Assembly (NCBI GenBank): GCA_030631085.1
Contig: DAOVLV010000037.1
Span: forward strand, 1-10,123
Reading direction: 5' to 3'
DNA: 10,123 bases
Source of the DNA: Planctomycetales bacterium
GTDB taxonomy: Bacteria; Planctomycetota; Phycisphaerae; SM23-33
The position numbers and the translations under genes were made by a program. Each line of letters starts with the position of its first letter. The first letter of the stretch is position 1. The notes below the pieces were generated by a model. It was not told the DNA's origin. It saw nothing but the letters and a program-made list of their open reading frames with translations, and searched no databases. This document shows positions 1 through 7,953 of the stretch, piece after piece.

Positions 1-864
1 ACCGACATTAGCCAGCCACGACTGAATCCTGCCTTGCTTGCGGCCCCACAGGCTGCAAAACCATACGACGCAGAAGCCGGCAGCAAGATAGCCGATCCAG
101 CGCACGCTTCTGGACAAGGTCGTCCAGGCGACGCCTCCGGGCCAGGGAACGAATCGGTGGGCCGCGATTGCAGCCAGGAAAATAAAGCCCGTTAATATCG
201 GCGCAATCGCCCTTGGATTTTCCCGTCCGAACTTATTACGCCCATACCAGTACCCGATTACGAAAATGGGGAAATACCATGTGGTACGGTGCAATTCAAA
301 GTATGGGGCCGTGTTTGCAGGCCCTTTGTACAGAGGCCAATTGATGGGAAAAATAGCCAGGGCTATCAGGACGCCCAAAAGCGGCAGCAGCGCCTTGCTG
401 TCGGCCAGTGGCCTCAACATCGGCCAGAGAAGGAAAATCGTCATCAGCATATAAAGGAACCACCCGTGCGGCATGCCACCACCGGAATGTGGTGCGACAA
501 GCGTCGCTGTTACAATTGCCCCCGCTTGGCCCAGGCCGAAACTTGGAGAAGAGATTTTAATCAGCAACTGCAATATCGACATCGAAAAGAAAGGAACCAT
601 CAGTCGAAGGAACTTCTTGCCTTCAAATTGCCGATACTCCGCAATGGTAGTCACTTTTTGCCGGTTCAGCCCTATCAGGATGCCTGCGATCAGGATAAAG
701 ATGGAAATGTGAATGTAAGTAACGACATAGGTCACGTCTCCGGAAAACCGCAACGATACACCAAAGCGTGGGAAATACTGGACGATATGATGCAGAACTA
801 CAAGAGATACCGCAATCGCTCGCGCGATGTCCAGGTCGGTCCGCCGATTGTCTTGTGTGGGCAT
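1..864 (-). CDS. Acyltransferase family 3 (OafA-like) membrane O-acyltransferase, 3' end cut by window edge
   Basis: I translated this reading frame by hand from the minus strand. It is open for 288 codons to base 1 with no stop, so the C-terminus is missing. The N-terminus (residues 8-26) carries the family's Asp/Arg/His pattern: R-T-D-L-D-I-A-R-A-I-A, then V-V-L-H-H with His25/26 in the first membrane helix. Residues 133-150 (HGWFLYMLMTIFLLWPML) match the typical HLWFLY..L..P segment. Further hydrophobic helices follow (about 48-66, 159-175, 199-207, 222-236, 257-272). Family-3 acyltransferases move acyl groups across the inner membrane onto sugars of O-antigens and exopolysaccharides; the acyl group here is unknown. 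The start is ATG at 864, preceded by GAGG with 8 nt spacing and only 17 nt after the oxidoreductase stop, so the two genes are almost certainly co-transcribed. Confident for family, not for substrate. Confidence 0.88.
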   Translation of the reverse strand, partial: MPTQDNRRTDLDIARAIAVSLVVLHHIVQYFPRFGVSLRFSGDVTYVVTYIHISIFILIAGILIGLNRQKVTTIAEYRQFEGKKFLRLMVPFFSMSILQLLIKISSPSFGLGQAGAIVTATLVAPHSGGGMPHGWFLYMLMTIFLLWPMLRPLADSKALLPLLGVLIALAIFPINWPLYKGPANTAPYFELHRTTWYFPIFVIGYWYGRNKFGRENPRAIAPILTGFIFLAAIAAHRFVPWPGGVAWTTLSRSVRWIGYLAAGFCVVWFCSLWGRKQGRIQSWLANVG

Positions 865-881
865 GCGCACATCCTCATTAT

Positions 882-3047
882 TCAGCAGCCTGCCCCGGAA
901 CAACCCGCGAACTCTTTGCTGAGTACGATCGTTCGCTCCTCTGCCGCTGCCGTCATGGCGGCGAAACTCGCCAGCGTAACGTTCATAAGTTGCGACAGGG
1001 GAATCAGAGGCTCGCCGCCGGAGGCGAGTCGCTCGACAAAGGCTGCGAATTCCGCAGCGTGGCCCTTGTCCTGACGAGACGTCTTGAACTTTTTGAATCC
1101 CTTGAAGCCGTAACCGCGCAACTTCCGGAAATTGTCAAGCCGCAAGACACGCCCGTCGCTGAAGACCTCCAGCATCTCCTTGGGATAACTCTTCGGACCG
1201 TTGGCGAAATAGTTGACCGTTCCGACCGAACCGTCCTCGAAACCCAGCGAGATCGACATTTTGTCCTCATGCACCACTGTGCCGCTGCCCATCTGGTGGG
1301 ATGCGACCGACCGGACACCGCTACCGGCAATATACGACAACAGGTCAATAAAATGGCATCCTTCGCCGATAATCCTCCCGCCGCCAATTTGAGGATCGTG
1401 GACCCACGAGTCCGGAGGTGAATAACCCGCATTGACCGTCATGCTCATCGCCAGGGGTTCGCTTCGCTCGGCCAGGAGTTCGGTCATCTTGACAATGTGC
1501 GGGCTGAAGCGGCGGTTGAAGCCAACCGTAACGTGCTTGTCCGGAGTTTTTTCCACCTGCTCAAGTATCTCCTTTAATTCCCCCACATTCATTGCCAAGG
1601 GCTTTTCGACGAAAGCGTGCTTACCGGCTTGGAGCGTTTCAATAACGAAACGTGCGTGAAGGTTGTGACGAACCGGAATCAGCACGGCGTTCACACTGGG
1701 GTCTTCCAGGATGAGTTTGTAGTCGGTAACGGCCTTTTCTGCCCCGAACTTCCTGGCCAGATGTTGGGCTGCGGCGCCGTTCAGGTCGGCAATATAGGCG
1801 ATACGCGCGCCGGTCTTGGCCAAGGCGGGCATCAGCGCCATCTTCGAGAAATTACCCGCTCCGATAACGCCGACTACCACCTGTCCTGCCGCCGGCGCAG
1901 CAACCTCGGTAATGGTAATGCTCACCGCACGCTCAACCTCGGCCGGGTAATCCAGAATGACGCCAAGGGTATTTCCGTCGCCGCTGATCTGTTCGTAGGC
2001 TTTCGGGGCATCGGCGATACCGAAGTGGTGCGTAATCAGGTTATCGACGAGAAGTCGCCCTGCACGCATCGCCTCCAAAACGGCCTGGAAGTTCCGCTGC
2101 TCGGTCCAGCGAATGAATCCGAACGGATAATCCTGCCCGGCCTGTTCGTATTTGTCGTCGTATCGACCTGGGCCGTATGAGCATGATACCTGGAAGGACA
2201 GTTCCTTTTTGTAGAAATCGCCGCGACGGAGGTTCAGGCCTACTACTCCCACGAGCACTATCCGCCCGCGTTTCCGGCACATTTCGGCGGCATTATGGAC
2301 GATTTCATCGGTCTTGGCCGCTGCGGTAATCAACACGCCATCGACGCCTTTGCCCTCTGTCCATGCTTCGACGGCTGCGACCGGATCGCCACCGGCTGCG
2401 GCATTGACAACCTTCGCGCCGAAACCTTCTGCCAGATTGAGTCGCCCAGCGTTCACATCGACACCAAGGACCTCGCAGCCGTTGGCCCGCAACAACTGAA
2501 CGGTAACCAGACCGATAAGCCCGAGACCATAGACGACAAACTTCTCGCCGAGCGTCGGATTCAGCAGTCGGATTCCCTGCAGGCCGATGCTTGAAAGGAC
2601 CGTAAAGGCTGCTTGCTCGTCGCTGATACCATCGGGGATTTTCGCGCAGAGGTTTTTGGGCACGCAGACGATTTCGGCGTGTGGGCCGTTGCTGACTACG
2701 CGGTCGCCGGGCCTGAACTCCGTCACGCCCGCGCCGACCTCCAGGACCACGCCGGCGTTGCAGTATCCCAGCGGCAGCGGTTCGTCGAGACGGTTGAAGA
2801 CCGCCTCAAGCGTCGGCATCAGCCCGTCGGTCTTAATCTTGTCGAGGACTTGTTTGACCTTGTCCGGCTGGGACCGCGCTTTGGCGATCAGACCGGCCTT
2901 TCCGAACTCCACCAGCATCCGCTCAGTCCCAGCCGAGATAAGGCTCGCCCGCGTCTGAATCAGCACGCTCCCGCCACCAAAACCAGGGGAGGGAACCTCC
3001 TCGACCGCGGTCTGACCGCTACGAAGGTTTTGAAGAACTTGTTTCAT
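882..3047 (-). CDS. Bi-domain oxidoreductase: zinc-ADH-like (MDR) domain fused to Gfo/Idh/MocA domain
   Basis: This 721-residue protein contains two complete NAD(P)-binding dehydrogenase modules. Residues ~1-365 are a medium-chain alcohol dehydrogenase fold: GroES-like part with LISAGTERM, GYCNAGVVLEVGAGV and GDRV, then a Rossmann motif YGLGLIG at 173-179. Residues ~388-710 are a Gfo/Idh/MocA module: GVIGAGNF at 393-400, the EKP motif at 481-483 with catalytic-type Lys482, and G-x-G-C-H-F-I-D with His565 and Asp568. The structural-zinc Cys cluster of classical ADHs is not visible. This architecture is a known fusion seen in surface-polysaccharide loci, but its reaction is not established; a coupled oxidation/reduction of a sugar or sugar nucleotide is a reasonable inference. 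The ATG at 3047 has a good AGGTGG ribosome site 8 nt upstream. An 80-nt gap separates it from the GT4 gene, and 17 nt from the acyltransferase. Confidence 0.92.
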   Translation of the reverse strand: MKQVLQNLRSGQTAVEEVPSPGFGGGSVLIQTRASLISAGTERMLVEFGKAGLIAKARSQPDKVKQVLDKIKTDGLMPTLEAVFNRLDEPLPLGYCNAGVVLEVGAGVTEFRPGDRVVSNGPHAEIVCVPKNLCAKIPDGISDEQAAFTVLSSIGLQGIRLLNPTLGEKFVVYGLGLIGLVTVQLLRANGCEVLGVDVNAGRLNLAEGFGAKVVNAAAGGDPVAAVEAWTEGKGVDGVLITAAAKTDEIVHNAAEMCRKRGRIVLVGVVGLNLRRGDFYKKELSFQVSCSYGPGRYDDKYEQAGQDYPFGFIRWTEQRNFQAVLEAMRAGRLLVDNLITHHFGIADAPKAYEQISGDGNTLGVILDYPAEVERAVSITITEVAAPAAGQVVVGVIGAGNFSKMALMPALAKTGARIAYIADLNGAAAQHLARKFGAEKAVTDYKLILEDPSVNAVLIPVRHNLHARFVIETLQAGKHAFVEKPLAMNVGELKEILEQVEKTPDKHVTVGFNRRFSPHIVKMTELLAERSEPLAMSMTVNAGYSPPDSWVHDPQIGGGRIIGEGCHFIDLLSYIAGSGVRSVASHQMGSGTVVHEDKMSISLGFEDGSVGTVNYFANGPKSYPKEMLEVFSDGRVLRLDNFRKLRGYGFKGFKKFKTSRQDKGHAAEFAAFVERLASGGEPLIPLSQLMNVTLASFAAMTAAAEERTIVLSKEFAGCSGAGC

Positions 3048-3127
3048 TTATGTTTCCACCTTTGTTATCCGGTCACCGTCCCGGTAAGCACGAAATAGAC
3101 TTTCGCAAACCGCAAGCGATGCTCCGT

Positions 3128-4333
3128 TCATGAAGGATCCTTTTGGGATACTTGATAAAGCAATTGGGCAAGTCCCTCAACGATTGTCTTCCAATTGTAT
3201 TTCTCTTCAACAAATCTACGGGCCTTGGTTCCCAGACGTTCGGTCAGTTCATCGTTTGAAAGAATCGACAGAACGGCTTGTGCAAAACCCTTGGCGTCTT
3301 CGCGCACAAGAGCGTGCTCGTCGTTGATGAGACCGATGCCTTCACAGGCAATGGGTGTGCATACGATGGCATTCGCGGTAGCCATGGCGTTCAGGATTTT
3401 AAGCCGTATTCCGCTGCCCACGAATTGTGGTGCAACGAAGACCCTGCCGTGCGTCAGGTGCGGTCGGACGTCCGGTACCCGACCGAGAACATTCACGCCC
3501 TCAAACTTCGCGAAAACCTTCGCAGGCGCATAGCCCGCCAACTCGAGCCGAACATTCGGCCGCTGCTGGCGGATCAACGGTAGCACCCTTTCGCAGAACC
3601 AGATCATCGCTTCTAATTTCGTAAAGGCCGTCAAGCTGCCAACATGAACGATCAAATCCGGCTCTCGTGCTTGGTTGTTAGGCTGGAAGTAGTCCAAGTC
3701 TGTACCCGCCGACACTACAGATGGTTCCAACTCCGGGAATAACCCCTTGAGCTCCATCGCATCAGTCTCTGTTATCATGCTGAAGCCATCTGAGTCAGCG
3801 AGAATGGTCCTTTCGTAACGGGCGTACTTGCGCCCCTGCCATATCGCCAGTACTTTCAAGATAGGGTTCTTTTGTGCCTTTGTGAATCTTTGTAGTACCT
3901 TTGTTCCGACATTGTGCCCGCGGACGAAAAAAGGAACCTCAAATTCTTTTCGCAGTGCAGGACCATATGTGGACATCATCACATCTTCCACCAAAACGAC
4001 GTCGAATTTCTGTTCGCCCAGTAATTCCCTTGCCCGAGCCAGCAGAGACTCATCGATATAATGGGCAAAGCCGAAAGATAAGTATTTCCCGGTATTTATG
4101 ACCACTCGCCACCAGCGAGGGAGTTTGTGCTTGTAGAAATAGTCGCTCGGGCATATTTTCTTCATCGGTTCGATCCGGGCTGCAGGGTCGTTCATAATCG
4201 CCAGTAGATGCAACTGGTGACCAAGTAATCGTAGGTGTACCAGATCGTTGTATATAACCAAAGGCCATCCCCCATTGGGAGGATAGGGTTCTATGGGGCT
4301 CAAAACGAGAATACGAAGTTTTTTTTCTACCAT
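3128..4333 (-). CDS. Glycosyltransferase family 4 (GT-B fold)
   Basis: 401 residues, the usual length for GT4. The N-terminal domain starts with RILVLSPIEPYPPNGG (7-22), the normal first strand plus Gly-Gly loop, and includes RGHNV at 138-142. The C-terminal donor-binding domain has SAGTDLDYF (208-216), VHVGSLT (229-235), the GSGIRLK loop (306-312) and the C-E-G motif (330-332). It should transfer a sugar from a nucleotide-sugar to the growing lipid-linked repeat unit on the cytoplasmic face of the inner membrane; donor and acceptor cannot be read from sequence. One oddity: the helix after the GSGIRLK loop reads I-L-N-A-M-A, where this group normally has L-E-A-M-A, so the usual Glu is Asn315. 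The ATG at 4333 has only a distant GGAG (12 nt). Closest in general look to exopolysaccharide GT4 enzymes of PEP-CTERM-associated loci. The family call is firm. Confidence 0.92.
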   Translation of the reverse strand: MVEKKLRILVLSPIEPYPPNGGWPLVIYNDLVHLRLLGHQLHLLAIMNDPAARIEPMKKICPSDYFYKHKLPRWWRVVINTGKYLSFGFAHYIDESLLARARELLGEQKFDVVLVEDVMMSTYGPALRKEFEVPFFVRGHNVGTKVLQRFTKAQKNPILKVLAIWQGRKYARYERTILADSDGFSMITETDAMELKGLFPELEPSVVSAGTDLDYFQPNNQAREPDLIVHVGSLTAFTKLEAMIWFCERVLPLIRQQRPNVRLELAGYAPAKVFAKFEGVNVLGRVPDVRPHLTHGRVFVAPQFVGSGIRLKILNAMATANAIVCTPIACEGIGLINDEHALVREDAKGFAQAVLSILSNDELTERLGTKARRFVEEKYNWKTIVEGLAQLLYQVSQKDPS

Positions 4334-4392
4334 GCTTTAAGGGTTCTCCGATTTTGTTAGGCCGGCACAATCGTCCACCGTGTTATCGCGGT

Positions 4393-5388
4393 CTATTTGG
4401 CTTCCAACAAGAGTTTCAATACATCTTTCCAATAAAGCGTATCGATCTTAAACACTTCCTTCTCGCACACCGTATCTTTCCGTCGAAGTTTCCAGATTGT
4501 TTGCATAGTCTTTCGACGAATCGGGTGGCGCAACCGAAAAACCGATCGGGCCACATGTGTCCAGAGACGAGGCCGGTCACAAAGCCACGCCCAAAAGTAT
4601 CCTGCTCGGAGGGCCGAGATTGGATCTATAATCAAGGCTCGCAACGTATAAATAATTGCTAATTCGATAGGCCAAAACGCCCAAACGGTGACAAAAGGAT
4701 TGGATTGCTTCCGCAAATACACAATATGCCTGATCCGAGCCGTGTCTGCTTCTCTGTGCCACAGAATTACTGTGGGATCATAAAGAATCAGGTGCCCTCT
4801 GTCCAGCATGCGATAGGCCATGTCGGTTTCCTCACCACCATACATATAGTCGTCAGGATATGTTCCCACTTCATCGTACATGGTCTTACGGTGAAGCGAA
4901 ACCCCACCTAAAAAGGTAGGGGCAAAGTAACACGTATCCGTCGGGCCCACGTCGCATCTTGTGTCAACTTCTTCTAACGTTGAAAAACTCTTGACCAAAC
5001 CGGTGACTACGCTGACGCGGTCGTATCGGCACATTGCCTGATACGCTCTTTCGACAGATTCTCTATGTAGCAAACCATCGTTATCGCAATAGAAAATAAA
5101 ATCCCCCCGGGCGTGCGGAATAGATCTGTTTCGTCCTCCGGGGCATCCGTAGTTTCTGTCCAGTCGAACCACGCGTGCCTCGGAAAACTCCCTCTCAACC
5201 GCTTCGGCCGACCCGTCGGTTGAGGCATTATCCACCACCAGCATCTCGATAGGGCTGTAGGTTTGGTTCCTGATGCTCCCAAGCGCGAGCAGGAGGTCGT
5301 CTTTGCGGTTCCAGTTTAGCACAGCCACCGTAATCAGAGGTCGGTCTGAGGAAGTGGGATCAAAGTTTTTTTGCTTTCTGACGCTCAT
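4393..5388 (-). CDS. Glycosyltransferase family 2 (GT-A fold), rhamnosyltransferase-like
   Basis: 331 residues. The catalytic domain opens with PLITVAVLNWNRKDDL (17-32), followed by VVDNASTDGS (51-60), the metal/nucleotide-binding D-N-D triplet (102-104) and GGEETDMAYRM (184-194), which carries the acidic residues expected near the catalytic base. A hydrophobic stretch (about 233-252, 260-270) and a basic C-terminal tail suggest peripheral or partial membrane association. NWNR and GGEE-type motifs resemble the dTDP-rhamnosyltransferase-like branch of GT2, but no donor can be assigned. It probably adds one sugar of the repeat unit next to the GT4 encoded 59 nt downstream. The ATG at 5388 is the only possible start: an in-frame TAA lies seven codons upstream with no GTG/TTG between. 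Its GGAG ribosome site is unusually far away (17 nt). Confidence 0.92.
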   Translation of the reverse strand: MSVRKQKNFDPTSSDRPLITVAVLNWNRKDDLLLALGSIRNQTYSPIEMLVVDNASTDGSAEAVEREFSEARVVRLDRNYGCPGGRNRSIPHARGDFIFYCDNDGLLHRESVERAYQAMCRYDRVSVVTGLVKSFSTLEEVDTRCDVGPTDTCYFAPTFLGGVSLHRKTMYDEVGTYPDDYMYGGEETDMAYRMLDRGHLILYDPTVILWHREADTARIRHIVYLRKQSNPFVTVWAFWPIELAIIYTLRALIIDPISALRAGYFWAWLCDRPRLWTHVARSVFRLRHPIRRKTMQTIWKLRRKDTVCEKEVFKIDTLYWKDVLKLLLEAK

Positions 5389-5445
5389 GGGCCTGTACGC
5401 CGAATCTCCTTATTCACCCCTTTCTTGCAAACCGCTGATGCAAAA

Positions 5446-6846
5446 TTACCCGTTAAGGCCAGCGGTTTCCAACTCGCTCCATTCGTCCTGCGAGTAAGAA
5501 GCCGCCTCGTCATACCGGCGCATCTGCGCCATCACCAATCCGTAGATGAACAACATTACCATCCCATAAGTCGCCAGTCTTGCGTCAGTAATCATGAAAT
5601 TCCCAACCGCCAACGCGGCTATCATACCGGAGACAAAGGCGGACTGTGCCGCAATGCCGAGAACGCTGCGGCAGCCAGGAGTAGCGGGCTTCATTCCAAA
5701 ATATAGTTTCCATAAAAGGAACAAGTAGAGAACCAATCCCACTATACCAGATTCCCACAGTATCTGGAGATACTCATTGTGGGGCTGGGACAGCCCCCCC
5801 ACGGAAGCCTTGAACTGGATATAACCCGCCCCGCCCCCCATTCCCATAGTGGCAGCCCGCAGGTTGGTTACTACGAATCGAATCGTGTTCAACTGTGTTC
5901 TGACCCGATTCTGAACCAATTCGGGCTGGAACGTGCTAATGCCTTCCAGTCGGCCGAGAACCACTCTGGCGCCAGGCATCACTAGGAAAAATAGCAATGA
6001 GATCCCAAGTATCCCAAAAGCCACTACGCGGATCGCCTTGACGTACTTTAGCATCAGCATGGCACGAAGCCCCAGGAAGACAATCGCGCCAGCGGAGGCA
6101 AGCAGTCCAGTGCGGGAGCCGGAAAACAGTATAACCGCATAAGATAGTGAAGCTGCTAGCGTGTAGATCACGAACCGCCGTACCCCCAGATTAGAATCCA
6201 GCACCAAGATCGCAACACAGTACGTCGAGATCGTCGCGCCCCACAGACCCACTGCCCCGCGGTTTAATCCTAAAAATCCTTTCTGTGCAGCCGTGGATTG
6301 CATGATCGTAGCGCCCAAGAATGTATCATCGCGGACCAAGTAGTTAACTTCGACGAATCCTAAAAACTGCATTAAGCCGACCGCTGCCATTCCGATCCAC
6401 AATACCACACACGTTTCCAGGAATTCATTGGCGCGAACTCTACGAAGTATCCCCGTTACCCCTAACAGCAAAAAGACCAAGCTTCCGAGTCTTCTATATA
6501 GAAATGATACCCACCCGTACTTCACACCGATGTTCAACCACGACCCCAACACTGTTCCTGGCAAATGGAGCAAGAAAATGGCGAAAGCTGCGAACAAAAC
6601 GAACTTGTTGTCCGTTTTGGACAAGCGGAACAGCAGATATATCAACAGAATGGGAAGCAAAAAATCGTGAATGAACAGAGGTGTCTCGAAACCGGGCGGT
6701 TTGGCGATTGTAATTGAATTAAACAGCAGTGCCGCCAGCGCAGCCGTATGAAAGCGCACACGCAGAACCAGGACGGCGACAATGACGCCTATCACTGCAA
6801 TGCCGATCTGAAATATTAGGGCCGATGCCCATTGAGGCGTACCCAT
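5446..6846 (-). CDS. O-antigen ligase/polymerase family membrane protein (Wzy/WaaL type)
   Basis: 466 residues, very hydrophobic, with about 11-12 predicted membrane helices. The Wzy_C (PF04932-like) signature is visible: SGSRTGLLA at 242-250 at the start of a helix, then a long soluble/periplasmic loop (about 295-355) with several Arg residues, then PHNEYLQILWESGIVG at 355-370 with His356, matching the conserved PHN.yL....E.G..G motif. Such proteins act on the periplasmic face, either polymerising undecaprenyl-linked repeat units (Wzy) or joining glycan to an acceptor (WaaL). Sequence alone does not separate these; because the flippase and glycosyltransferases lie in the same operon, polymerase is the better guess. 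The last ~25 residues are acidic and cytoplasmic. The ribosome site is weak. The gene starts 86 nt after the pyruvyl transferase and ends 57 nt before GT2. Confidence 0.9.
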   Translation of the reverse strand: MGTPQWASALIFQIGIAVIGVIVAVLVLRVRFHTAALAALLFNSITIAKPPGFETPLFIHDFLLPILLIYLLFRLSKTDNKFVLFAAFAIFLLHLPGTVLGSWLNIGVKYGWVSFLYRRLGSLVFLLLGVTGILRRVRANEFLETCVVLWIGMAAVGLMQFLGFVEVNYLVRDDTFLGATIMQSTAAQKGFLGLNRGAVGLWGATISTYCVAILVLDSNLGVRRFVIYTLAASLSYAVILFSGSRTGLLASAGAIVFLGLRAMLMLKYVKAIRVVAFGILGISLLFFLVMPGARVVLGRLEGISTFQPELVQNRVRTQLNTIRFVVTNLRAATMGMGGGAGYIQFKASVGGLSQPHNEYLQILWESGIVGLVLYLFLLWKLYFGMKPATPGCRSVLGIAAQSAFVSGMIAALAVGNFMITDARLATYGMVMLFIYGLVMAQMRRYDEAASYSQDEWSELETAGLNG

Positions 6847-6932
6847 AGGGCGCTATTTCCAAAATCTTTCCTAGGTTCGTTTATCGCCGATATTTAAATT
6901 ACGCTTTATTTCGAGTGCTGTTGGGAAAAAGG

Positions 6933-7928
6933 CTAATCGGATTTTAAGTGGTGGACCCGGATTTGTTCCACAATTTTCTGCCAGTTTCTCAAAAAGTAAT
7001 CAATCAGATAACGATTGAAGTCAGGCGAGGCGCGTTCCACGGCCTGGTCAAGTTCGCCGTAGTCATGTATTGGCACACCCAAGCTGTCCAGCAACGAGGA
7101 CCGGCTATCGCGTGTTCCAAAACAGAAAGTGGGTTTACCGTATGCCAGCGCGGGCAACGCTCCGTGTAACCGGCCCGTGATGACCGAGTGGGCACGTTTG
7201 AAATAGGAGAGATATAATTCTACGTCTCCATTAAAGTTCACCAAGGGCAGTTTCCATCCAACTGCCCGGCACTTGTGATATTCACTGGCCTCATGACAAA
7301 TGGTCACCACGGGATATTTGCGCCCCAGTCGATGCGAAGCCCATTTCTGCCGTCGAACATGACCGCGGCCAAGCGAAAAGAGGATGTATCCGTTGTCCAC
7401 CACGCTGTCGCGGGGCAATGTTACAGTTGGGCAGCCGGTGTACAGGTAGTCAATGCCTGTCTGTTCTAATAACCGGCAGGTAAATGGGTCGCGGGCACCC
7501 ACCGGTGCAGCCATCATCTTCACGATACTAAGGTCTGGACCGACGGGATTTGAGCGGTGATAATGTATAATCCGACTGCGAACAAGGAATCCACGATTTG
7601 GCAGTGGTGACCAGATGGCCCCAGCCAAGCAATATGTGGGCCAGGGTAGTTTGTCTATGTCGTTCAGCCCCGGTCGATTTCCTGCCGTAAGCATTGTTAC
7701 ACCCGGCACGATCATAAAATCATAATCGCCTTCTGGGTACTCCCCGCTTTTCCAGTCGAAGATTCCCGCCGGCGCAGGCAGATGCGGCGCCAGTAGCAGT
7801 TGGGTCGCGTAGTCGATGATGTGATCACCGAAGTTGATCGAGTTGGGTTTGGGGTCCACATATAGCCAGCGGGCGTGTACGTTCTCGCGCCACTGTATCT
7901 GATCGAGCTGTGTCGTTTGACTACGCAT
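6933..7928 (-). CDS. Polysaccharide pyruvyl transferase family protein
   Basis: 331 residues with the motifs of the PF04230 family in order: NFGDHI (32-37), DFMIVPGVTML (70-80), GARDPFT (144-150), TGCPTV (164-169) and, near the end, SVITGRLHGALPALAYGKP (248-266) with the diagnostic Arg253/His255. Members transfer the enolpyruvyl group of phosphoenolpyruvate to a sugar hydroxyl pair, giving a 4,6- or 3,4-linked pyruvate ketal that adds negative charge to the polymer; some members (CsaB-like) act on cell-wall polymers. No signal peptide, so cytoplasmic, acting on the lipid-linked repeat before flipping. It lies 25 nt after the flippase stop and precedes the Wzy-like gene, consistent with one operon. 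The ATG at 7928 has GGGA 11 nt upstream. The family is clear; the acceptor sugar is unknown. Confidence 0.91.
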   Translation of the reverse strand: MRSQTTQLDQIQWRENVHARWLYVDPKPNSINFGDHIIDYATQLLLAPHLPAPAGIFDWKSGEYPEGDYDFMIVPGVTMLTAGNRPGLNDIDKLPWPTYCLAGAIWSPLPNRGFLVRSRIIHYHRSNPVGPDLSIVKMMAAPVGARDPFTCRLLEQTGIDYLYTGCPTVTLPRDSVVDNGYILFSLGRGHVRRQKWASHRLGRKYPVVTICHEASEYHKCRAVGWKLPLVNFNGDVELYLSYFKRAHSVITGRLHGALPALAYGKPTFCFGTRDSRSSLLDSLGVPIHDYGELDQAVERASPDFNRYLIDYFLRNWQKIVEQIRVHHLKSD

Positions 7929-7953
7929 TGTTCAAGCAATCCCTACCCGCGGA

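Noticed and set aside
289..1074. 261-codon open frame on the plus strand
   Set aside because: It overlaps the acyltransferase and the end of the oxidoreductase, both clear family members on the minus strand; its product is rich in Arg/Gln/His with no recognisable domain, as expected for an antisense shadow.
3048..3127. Short GC-rich symmetric stretches between GT4 and the oxidoreductase as a terminator or promoter
   Set aside because: The repeats are imperfect and short with no T-tract, and the 80-nt gap is comparable with other gaps in the operon.
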